Assembly: GCA_017458125.1 (NCBI GenBank)
Contig: JAFTGB010000025.1
Location: forward strand, 1-42,656
Source of the DNA: Prevotella sp.
GTDB lineage: Bacteria; Bacteroidota; Bacteroidia; Bacteroidales; Bacteroidaceae
Length of the DNA: 42,656 nucleotides
Direction of reading: 5' to 3'
Below the pieces are notes generated by a model. The model was given only the letters and a program-made list of their open reading frames with translations, did no database searches and was not told the DNA's origin. Each line of letters starts with the position of its first letter. Position 1 is the first letter of the stretch. Of this stretch, positions 37,172 through 42,656 are shown piece after piece. The position numbers and the translations under genes are program-made.

Positions 37172-37226
37172 ATAACAAATAAAAAATAAAAAATAACAAA
37201 TAATAATTAACAAATTAAAAACTTAA
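37171..37226. repeat. Eight-unit heptamer array between atpB and atpE
   Basis: Read in 7s from 37171, right at the atpB stop: AATAACA, AATAAAA, AATAAAA, AATAACA, AATAATA, ATTAACA, AATTAAA, AACTTAA. All are related A/T-rich 7-mers. It fills nearly all of the 60-bp gap. Confidence 0.85.
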
Positions 37227-37231
37227 AGATT

Positions 37232-37474
37232 ATGATTTCATTATTATTAGCAGCAGATGCACTCGCAAAGCTCGGTGCTACTGTAGGTGGTGGTTTGGCA
37301 GTTATCGGTGCCGGTATCGGTATCGGTCGTATTGGTGGACAGGCTATGGACGCTATGGCACGTCAGCCGGAGAAGATGGGTGGTCTGCAGAGTTCGATGA
37401 TTCTGGCTGCCGCCCTCGTCGAGGGTGCTACCTTCCTGGCACTGGTGATTTCTATTCTTGCCCTGTTCGTGTAA
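37232..37474 (+). CDS. atpE: Fo ATP synthase subunit c
   Basis: 80 residues folding as two membrane helices: the Gly-rich first helix (ATVGGGLAVIGAGIGIGRIG) and the second with the ion-binding Glu in AALVEGATFLALVISI, joined by the polar loop ARQPEKMGG. The carboxylate is glutamate. The residues next to it (Glu-Gly-Ala-Thr) differ from the Glu-Ser-Thr signature of Na+-binding c rings, so proton coupling is more likely. The start MISLLLAADALAK is probable, with no cleavable signal. Confidence 0.97.
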   Translation: MISLLLAADALAKLGATVGGGLAVIGAGIGIGRIGGQAMDAMARQPEKMGGLQSSMILAAALVEGATFLALVISILALFV

Positions 37475-37523
37475 CGGGCAAGATGTAGTTTAACTGTATG
37501 TAATCAAGTAATTACACCAGCTT

Positions 37524-38018
37524 ATGTCATTAATCACCCCTGGATTTGGACTATTCTTTTGGATGACCGTTGTCTTCCTCGTAGTCCTCTTCATACTGTG
37601 GAGGTACGGCTTCCCGGTCATAGTGAAGATGGTCGACGAGCGCAAGGCCTTCATCGATGAGTCTTTGAAAAAGGCTCATGAGGCCAACGAGCGACTGGCA
37701 AACATTCAGAAAGAAGGTGAATCCATCTTGCAGGAGGCGCGTGAGAAGCAGGCTCAGATACTGAAGGAGGCTGCCGAGACGCGTGACGCTATCGTGGAGA
37801 AAGCTCAGGACAAGGCAAGGAGCGAGGGTGCCCGCCTGCTTGACGAGGCGAAAGCCGCCATTGACCAGGAGAAGAAGGCTGCCATTGCCGACATCCGCCA
37901 GCAGGTAGCCACGCTGAGTGTCGAGATTGCTGAGAAGGTGCTCAAGGCAAATCTCAAGGACGATAAGTCGCAGATGGATTTGATTGACCGTATGCTGGAT
38001 GATGTTTCGGTGAAGTAA
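37524..38018 (+). CDS. atpF: Fo ATP synthase subunit b
   Basis: 164 residues: an N-terminal membrane helix (LFFWMTVVFLVVLFILWRYG) and a long charged helix, the peripheral stalk (DERKAFIDESLKKAHEANER through EKKAAIADIRQQVATLSVEI). It tethers F1 to the membrane with delta. The typical motif FWMTVVFLVVLFIL-RYGFPVI is intact. It starts 49 bp after atpE. Confidence 0.95.
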   Translation: MSLITPGFGLFFWMTVVFLVVLFILWRYGFPVIVKMVDERKAFIDESLKKAHEANERLANIQKEGESILQEAREKQAQILKEAAETRDAIVEKAQDKARSEGARLLDEAKAAIDQEKKAAIADIRQQVATLSVEIAEKVLKANLKDDKSQMDLIDRMLDDVSVK

Positions 38019-38034
38019 CAAATAGGAGTTGCTT

Positions 38035-38571
38035 ATGGATATTGGAGTAATATCTGTCAGATATGCGCGGGCTCTGCTGAAGAGTGCTACCGACAGCCGG
38101 CTTGAGGACACCGTCTATCAGGACATGATGACGCTGGCCAAGAGCTACGTCGACGTACCCGCATTGCGCCAGACGATAGACAATCCCATGCTCTCGAAGG
38201 ACAAGAAGGAGGCGCTGCTGACCGTCGCTGCCGGCGACAAGGCCTGTGCGCTGACCCGGTCCTTTATAGCGCTTGTGCTAAGGGAAGACCGCGAGAACAT
38301 GATACAGTTTATGGCCAACTCGTATGTCACGCTTTACCGCAAGCAGAAGAACGTCATCCGTGGCAAGCTCACTACCGCTGCGCGCGTCTCTGCCGCAACC
38401 GAGCAGAAGATGCGCCAGATGGTGGAGAGTAAGACTAATGGAACTGTGGAGTTTGAGACCGAGGTGAACCCCGACATCATCGGTGGCTTCATTCTTGAGT
38501 ATGACACTTTCCGTATGGACGCCAGTGTCAGGTCGAAGCTCAACAACATTCTAAACACCCTTAAAAAGTAA
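38035..38571 (+). CDS. atpH: F1 ATP synthase delta subunit
   Basis: 178 residues from the ATG at 38035 (MDIGVISVRYARALLKSATD); a TTG at 38029 is a less likely start. The N-terminal helical domain binds alpha; the C-terminal part has VIRGKLTTAARVSAATEQKM and the typical end EVNPDIIGGFILEYDTFRMD followed by VRSKLNNILNTLKK. It links the b stalk to the top of F1. It starts 16 bp after atpF and ends 9 bp before atpA. Confidence 0.93.
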   Translation: MDIGVISVRYARALLKSATDSRLEDTVYQDMMTLAKSYVDVPALRQTIDNPMLSKDKKEALLTVAAGDKACALTRSFIALVLREDRENMIQFMANSYVTLYRKQKNVIRGKLTTAARVSAATEQKMRQMVESKTNGTVEFETEVNPDIIGGFILEYDTFRMDASVRSKLNNILNTLKK

Positions 38572-38580
38572 TAAAACAAT

Positions 38581-40164
38581 ATGAGTGATAAAATTAAACC
38601 AAGCGAAGTATCCCAGGTGCTGCTGGAACAGCTGAAAGGCATTCAGAATGCGGAGCAGTTCGACGAGGTGGGAACGGTGCTTACCGTCAGCGACGGTGTA
38701 GCCCGCATCTACGGTCTGCGCAACGCCGAGGCCAACGAACTGCTGGAGTTCGAGAACGGCACCATGGCCATCGTGATGAATCTGGAGGAGGACAACGTCG
38801 GTTGTGTGCTTCTGGGCACCACGTCGGGCATCAAGGAGGGTATGGTTGTCAAGCGTACAAAGCGCATTGCGTCGATTCGTGTCAACGACAACATGCTGGG
38901 TCGTGTCATCAATCCGCTGGGCCAGGCCGTCGACGGCAAGGGTGACATCGACCTTACGGGAGCCTTTGAGATGCCGCTGGACCGCAAGGCGCCTGGCGTC
39001 ATCTATCGCCAGCCCGTTAAGGAGCCCCTGCAGACGGGCTTGAAGGCCATTGACTCGATGATACCCATCGGCCGTGGCCAGCGCGAGCTCATCATCGGCG
39101 ACCGTCAGACGGGTAAGACGGCTATTGCTGTGGATACCATCATCAACCAGAAAAGTTTCTATGAGGCTGGAAAGCCAGTATATTGCATTTACGTAGCCAT
39201 CGGTCAGAAGGCATCTACCGTGGCCACACTGGTGCAGACGCTGAAGGAACATGGTGCCATGCCTTACACCATCGTGGTAGCTGCAACAGCTGCCGACCCT
39301 GCTGCCATGCAATACTATGCACCGTTCGCCGGTGCTGCCATCGGCGAGTATTTCCGTGACCGTGGTCTGCCAGCACTGGTAGTCTACGATGACCTGTCGA
39401 AGCAGGCCGTAGCCTATCGTGAAGTATCGCTGATTCTGCGCCGTCCCTCGGGACGTGAGGCTTACCCCGGCGATGTTTTCTACCTGCACTCCCGTCTTCT
39501 GGAGCGTGCAGCCAAGATGAACGAGCAGCAGGAGGTGGCCGAGCAGATGAACGACCTGCCTGAGTGCATGAAGGGTCATGTCAGGGGTGGCGGTTCGCTC
39601 ACGGCACTGCCTATCATCGAGACGCAGGCAGGCGACGTTTCAGCCTATATCCCCACAAACGTCATCTCCATCACCGACGGACAGATATTCCTTGAGAGTG
39701 ACCTCTTCAACCAGGGCTTCCGTCCTGCCATCAACGTTGGCATCTCGGTGAGCCGTGTGGGTGGTTCCGCACAGATTAAGTCGATGAAGAAGGTGGCCGG
39801 TACACTGAAGATTGACCAGGCACAGTATCGTGAGTTGGAGGCCTTCTCGAAGTTCTCCAGCGACATGGACGCCGTGACGGCCATGACGCTGGACCGAGGC
39901 CGTAAGAACAACCAGCTGCTCATCCAGCCGCAGTACAGTCCCATGCCCGTAGGCGAGCAGGTGGCTATCCTCTACTGTGGTGTTCACGGACTGATGCGCG
40001 ACGTTCCCATCGACCGGGTTCGTGAGTGCCAGACACAGTTCCTCGACAAGTTGCGCACCACGGCTCCCGATGTCATCGAAACCTTGGCTGCCGGCAAAAT
40101 TGACGACGGTGTGACGGCAAAGATTGAAGCCATCATGGCCGACATCGCCGGAACCTATAAGTAA
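38581..40164 (+). CDS. atpA: F1 ATP synthase alpha subunit
   Basis: 527 residues. Walker A is in [20 protein letters not shown]; the arginine-finger region is [40 protein letters not shown] carries the Walker B Asp. The start [20 protein letters not shown] and the beta-barrel domain ([20 protein letters not shown]-like: [10 protein letters not shown]) are standard. The C-terminus ends in [10 protein letters not shown]. It lies late in this operon, followed by atpG after a 90-bp spacer with an inverted repeat. Confidence 0.99.
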   Translation: MSDKIKPSEVSQVLLEQLKGIQNAEQFDEVGTVLTVSDGVARIYGLRNAEANELLEFENGTMAIVMNLEEDNVGCVLLGTTSGIKEGMVVKRTKRIASIRVNDNMLGRVINPLGQAVDGKGDIDLTGAFEMPLDRKAPGVIYRQPVKEPLQTGLKAIDSMIPIGRGQRELIIGDRQTGKTAIAVDTIINQKSFYEAGKPVYCIYVAIGQKASTVATLVQTLKEHGAMPYTIVVAATAADPAAMQYYAPFAGAAIGEYFRDRGLPALVVYDDLSKQAVAYREVSLILRRPSGREAYPGDVFYLHSRLLERAAKMNEQQEVAEQMNDLPECMKGHVRGGGSLTALPIIETQAGDVSAYIPTNVISITDGQIFLESDLFNQGFRPAINVGISVSRVGGSAQIKSMKKVAGTLKIDQAQYRELEAFSKFSSDMDAVTAMTLDRGRKNNQLLIQPQYSPMPVGEQVAILYCGVHGLMRDVPIDRVRECQTQFLDKLRTTAPDVIETLAAGKIDDGVTAKIEAIMADIAGTYK

Positions 40165-40254
40165 TTGACAATTTGACTATTTCACAATTTGACTATTGCC
40201 ATCGGCATATAGCAATTGTGAAATAGTGAAATGGTAAAACAGTCAAATAGAACC
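40165..40254. repeat. Heptamer-like spacer with an inverted repeat between atpA and atpG
   Basis: ACTATTTCACAATT near 40176-40189 is the reverse complement of AATTGTGAAATAGT near 40213-40226, a 14-bp stem around about 23 nt. The arms also show rough 7-bp spacing of related A/T-rich words. It could attenuate or stabilise the transcript before atpG. Confidence 0.65.
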
Positions 40255-41229
40255 ATGCCAAGTTTAAAAGAGATCAAAGGCCGTATTGCCTCAGTCAACA
40301 GCACGCGAAAGATAACCTCTGCCATGAAGATGGTGGCCAGTTCGAAGCTGCACCATGCCCAGGTGGCCATCCAGAACATGCTGCCCTACGAGACACTGCT
40401 TGAGCACATCCTCAAGTCGTTCCTCGCTGCAGAGGCCGAGGCACAGACCATCTTCGACCAGGAGCGTCCAGTCAAGCGCGTGGCGTTGGTGGTGTTCTCC
40501 AGCAACTCGTCGCTTTGCGGAGGTTTCAACGCCAACATCATCAAGACGATGATGCGCACGTACGATGCCTACACGGAGCAGTTAGGGCCGGGCAGCGTCG
40601 AGATTTACCCCGTAGGTCGCAAGGTGGCCGAGAAAGCCCGCAAGTTGGGCTATGACGTCAAGGGCGATTATGCCTCGCTCGTCGACCATCCCAACGTGCG
40701 TGAGTGCATCGACATAGCCATGGAGTTGGGCGGTAAGTTTGCTGACGGCGCAGTGGACCGTGTGGAGCTCATCTACCACCACTTCAAGTCGGCAGGCTCA
40801 CAGGTGCTCACCCGAAAGCAGTTCCTACCCATCGACTTGGAGAGCGAGTTGGAACGCGACCACGAGCGCGACCTCACCTCCGTCATAGCCACCAAGGAGT
40901 CGCAGGAGTACCTCAAACGCAACCGCCGGAAGAAGACCGTCAATGCTCAGGGCGAGGAGGTGGAGCCGCTGAACGACAACTTCCTCGTGGAGCCCGACAT
41001 GAACACTGTGCTCTCGCAGCTGATGCCGAAGATGGCGCACCTGATGCTCTACACGGCGCTGCTGGACAGCGTGGCCTCCGAGCATGCCGCCCGCATGGTG
41101 GCCATGCAGACGGCTACCGACAATGCCGACGAGCTGCTGAGACAGCTGAACCTGCAGTACAACAAGTCCCGCCAGCAGGCCATCACCAGTGAGCTGCTCG
41201 ACATCGTTGGAGGTTCGGTGAACAATTAG
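40255..41229 (+). CDS. atpG: F1 ATP synthase gamma subunit
   Basis: 324 residues from the ATG at 40255 (MPSLKEIKGRIASVNSTRKI), the conserved gamma start; an ATG eight codons earlier lies in the repeat spacer. The N-terminal and C-terminal helices form the rotating shaft: TSAMKMVASSKLHHAQ and the C-terminal MQTATDNADELLRQLNLQYN then KSRQQAITSELLDIVGG. The region SSNSSLCGGFNANI is the conserved SDRGLCG-like element. A Lys/Arg-rich linker (LKRNRRKKTVNAQGEEVEPL) around residue 225-245 makes it somewhat longer than E. coli gamma (287). Last gene of the operon. Confidence 0.97.
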   Translation: MPSLKEIKGRIASVNSTRKITSAMKMVASSKLHHAQVAIQNMLPYETLLEHILKSFLAAEAEAQTIFDQERPVKRVALVVFSSNSSLCGGFNANIIKTMMRTYDAYTEQLGPGSVEIYPVGRKVAEKARKLGYDVKGDYASLVDHPNVRECIDIAMELGGKFADGAVDRVELIYHHFKSAGSQVLTRKQFLPIDLESELERDHERDLTSVIATKESQEYLKRNRRKKTVNAQGEEVEPLNDNFLVEPDMNTVLSQLMPKMAHLMLYTALLDSVASEHAARMVAMQTATDNADELLRQLNLQYNKSRQQAITSELLDIVGGSVNN

Positions 41230-41257
41230 CAAACATTTACTCCCTCTTACACAACAG

Positions 41258-41292
41258 GACGAGGCTTGGGTATGCAGACCCCAAGCCTCGTC
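41258..41292. terminator. Bidirectional terminator after atpG
   Basis: GACGAGGCTTGGG (41258-41270) and CCCAAGCCTCGTC (41280-41292) form a perfect 13-bp stem with a 9-nt loop, followed by TTTCCTT. It sits between the convergent atpG and acetyltransferase genes and can serve both. Confidence 0.9.
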
Positions 41293-41297
41293 TTTCC

Positions 41298-42266
41298 TTA
41301 TTCCCTCCACAGCCACGAAGCCAGACGGTTGACCCAGCGGATGGAAATACGGAACCACCGGTAGGTGCTGACCTCCTTGCCGCCAAAGCGCAGGATGAAC
41401 TCCCGATAAGGGTTTCTGCGGAAGGGCAGTCCAACGTCCACAAAGCGGATGTGGGCACACCCGCGGGCGTGGGCATCCTTGATGGCATGCCAGAAGGTGA
41501 CAGCGTTGGGGTGGAAGGGCGCGTAGCTCTTACGGCGGGACGCCGAGAACCACAGGTAGGCGTCGCTGCCCGAATAGACACAGGCGCAGCAGCCTATGAC
41601 GCGCTGGTGGACGGTGGTGATGAAGAGCTGGCAGTGACCTTCCTGCATCATCTCGCGGAAGAAGCCGTCGGCAGGTACGAACCGTCGCGGCTTCAGCCAG
41701 TAGTGCCTGCGCAGCAGCTTAGAGAAGTCGCCGAACTCCTGTTCCGTCTCCACCGTCTTGGTCACCGCCCCGCGTTGCACGGCCAGCTCAATGCGCCGTA
41801 GCTGCCGTTCGCCGATGCGCTCCTCGGGCGTCCGCGAGTGCAGCGAGTTATGAATGCTCATCCACCGCACCGGAAAAAAACCCAGCCGTCGCAGCTCCCT
41901 GTATCCGAACATCTTCTCCGACAGGTGGCTGATCTCCACATACAGCGTCCGCCACTGAAAACGCGCCGTCACCGTCTCCACCATCAGTCCGAACACCTCC
42001 TGCCGGTTCAGGTCCGCTGCATGATACTCCCCCTCACCCATCATCCGCAGATGCATGTAGAACGAGGGCGGGAGCCACGAGTGCCGGTACCTCATGATGG
42101 CCAGCATGTGGGCAGCCACCGTCCCGTCGTCCGCCGTCACCACCACCATGTAAGGCTTGTGGCGCGGCGTGTGCTCGCAGACCGCCATCAGCGCTGCGCT
42201 GTGGAAGAAGCTCCCCGCAGGCAGTGGCGGCAGCTCCGTTGCGTGTTCGTAGACAGTGACATTCAT
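41298..42266 (-). CDS. GNAT/FemAB-like acyltransferase (BioF2-like acetyltransferase domain)
   Basis: 322 residues from the ATG at 42266 (MNVTVYEHATELPPLPAGSF), which follows a good promoter; the longer frame upstream runs through the promoter and repeat array. The first half contains FFHSAALMAVCEHTPRHKPY and AHMLAIMRYRHSWLPPSFYM; the second half contains LFITTVHQRVIGCCACVYSG, DAYLWFSASRRKSY and FHPNAVTFWHAIKDAHARGC then HIRFVDVGLPF. This two-lobed layout, with a soluble GNAT-like core, resembles the FemAB/BioF2-like acyltransferases that attach acyl or aminoacyl groups to cell-envelope glycans or lipids. The substrate is unknown. Confidence 0.65.
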   Translation of the reverse strand: MNVTVYEHATELPPLPAGSFFHSAALMAVCEHTPRHKPYMVVVTADDGTVAAHMLAIMRYRHSWLPPSFYMHLRMMGEGEYHAADLNRQEVFGLMVETVTARFQWRTLYVEISHLSEKMFGYRELRRLGFFPVRWMSIHNSLHSRTPEERIGERQLRRIELAVQRGAVTKTVETEQEFGDFSKLLRRHYWLKPRRFVPADGFFREMMQEGHCQLFITTVHQRVIGCCACVYSGSDAYLWFSASRRKSYAPFHPNAVTFWHAIKDAHARGCAHIRFVDVGLPFRRNPYREFILRFGGKEVSTYRWFRISIRWVNRLASWLWRE

Positions 42267-42293
42267 TTCCGGACGACAGTAGTTTTCACCGGG

Positions 42294-42325
42294 CAAAAAT
42301 ACGAAAAGAATTGGAAAAACGCAAA
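42294..42325 (-). promoter_or_regulatory. Promoter of the acyltransferase gene
   Basis: On the minus strand TTTG (42322-42325) and TATTTTTG (42294-42301) are 20 nt apart. The ATG follows 27 nt after the -7 box at 42266. Confidence 0.7.
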
Positions 42326-42390
42326 TAAAATTTGCTTTTTCCGTCACTTCTTCGTACCTTTGCAGCCGCAAAAGAAAAGTGAAGAGTGAA

Positions 42391-42656
42391 TAAAAACGAA
42401 AACGAAGACGAAAACGAAAACAAAGTAACAAATCGAAAATCGAAAATTCGTAAATCGAAAATCAAAATAAACGAAAACGAATACGAAAACGAAAACAAAG
42501 TAACAAATCGAAAATCGAAAATTCGTAAATCGAAAATCAAAATAAACGAAAACGAAGACGAAAACGAAAACAAAGTAACAAATCGAAAATCGAAAATTCG
42601 TAAATCGAAAATCAACATAAACGAAAACGAAGACGAAAACGAAAACAAAGTAACAA
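42391..42656. repeat. 75-bp tandem repeat array (continues past window end)
   Basis: The marker CAAAGTAACA starts at 42421, 42496 and 42571, and CAAAGTAACA begins again at 42646, an exact period of 75 bp. Each unit has a hexamer part (CGAAAA / CGAAGA words) and a part with AAATCGA-like 7-mers. Copies differ by only a few bases (GAAGACG against GAATACG; ATCAAAAT against ATCAACAT). Since 75 is a multiple of 3, the minus strand appears open as a Phe/Ser-rich 25-residue repeat, which I consider an artefact. Confidence 0.92.

Noticed and set aside
37232-37474. Na+-dependent c subunit considered
   Set aside because: The residues after the ion-binding Glu are Gly-Ala-Thr and not Ser-Thr, so the known Na+ signature is not met.
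38551-39579. 342-codon minus-strand frame opposite atpA
   Set aside because: Shadow of atpA, which is unmistakable on the plus strand.
42286-42648. Minus-strand frame with 25-residue Phe/Ser-rich repeats
   Set aside because: It is the translation of the 75-bp repeat array, whose length happens to be a multiple of three; no start context or composition of a real protein.

Overview
The window looks like chromosomal DNA of a Bacteroidota bacterium, most likely a Prevotella-like member of the Bacteroidales. Four things point there: the ATP synthase operon order (atpD-atpC-small membrane gene-atpB-E-F-H-A-G), TAnnTTTG promoter boxes with TTTG about 19-20 nt upstream, the absence of strong Shine-Dalgarno sites, and families typical of the phylum (Porin_10-like porin, DUF4468, DUF4348, DUF4293, DUF5103 plug protein, FadL/OmpP1, and an AraC-type regulator with a propeller sensor). 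These are family assignments by eye; no database search was run.

Layout. (1) 1-3000 is A+T-rich accessory DNA. It holds the tail of a coiled-coil protein, unknown small genes, two severed C-terminal toxin tails each followed by a probable immunity gene (the second resembles CdiI-type contact-dependent-inhibition immunity), and a fragment of an RHS repeat. It reads as a degenerate polymorphic-toxin locus that keeps orphan immunity genes. (2) 3000-4450 is a graveyard of mobile DNA: a transposase C-terminus, an intact REP-associated (HUH/Y1) transposase bounded by a perfect 24-bp inverted repeat, and a broken N-terminus of phoH. (3) 4450-4916 has no gene but holds three nested palindromic structures. 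(4) 4917-12987 is core genome: an RluA pseudouridine synthase and a 49-aa membrane protein on +, then on - uvrB, a DUF4468-55-aa protein-porin operon, an HD hydrolase and menA. (5) 13101-20940 is a + strand run of bamD, rpoZ, DUF4293, beta-galactosidase, esterase-like/phytase-like protein and dipeptidyl peptidase IV, with very short gaps after rpoZ. (6) 21270-24893 is one 1207-codon gene joining a complete GT4 glycosyltransferase to a membrane-spanning propeller/Y_Y_Y/AraC regulator. (7) 24869-33800 carries the T9SS plug-like protein and prmA (-), then a Trp/Tyr/Gly-rich secreted protein, FadL-like porin, DUF4348 lipoprotein, murB and a PhnP-like hydrolase (+), then trmD and a patatin-like lipase (-). 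(8) 34022-41229 is the full F1Fo ATP synthase operon. (9) 41298-42266 is an acetyltransferase-like gene on -, followed by a 75-bp tandem array that runs off the window.

An observation that spans regions is a 7-bp periodic repeat style. It fills several spacers, most clearly eight heptamers between atpB and atpE, and also occurs inside two core genes (uvrB and prmA), where it encodes short in-frame insertions. The most interesting single gene is the glycosyltransferase-sensor-AraC fusion; the most interesting region is the orphan toxin/immunity cassette array at the left edge.
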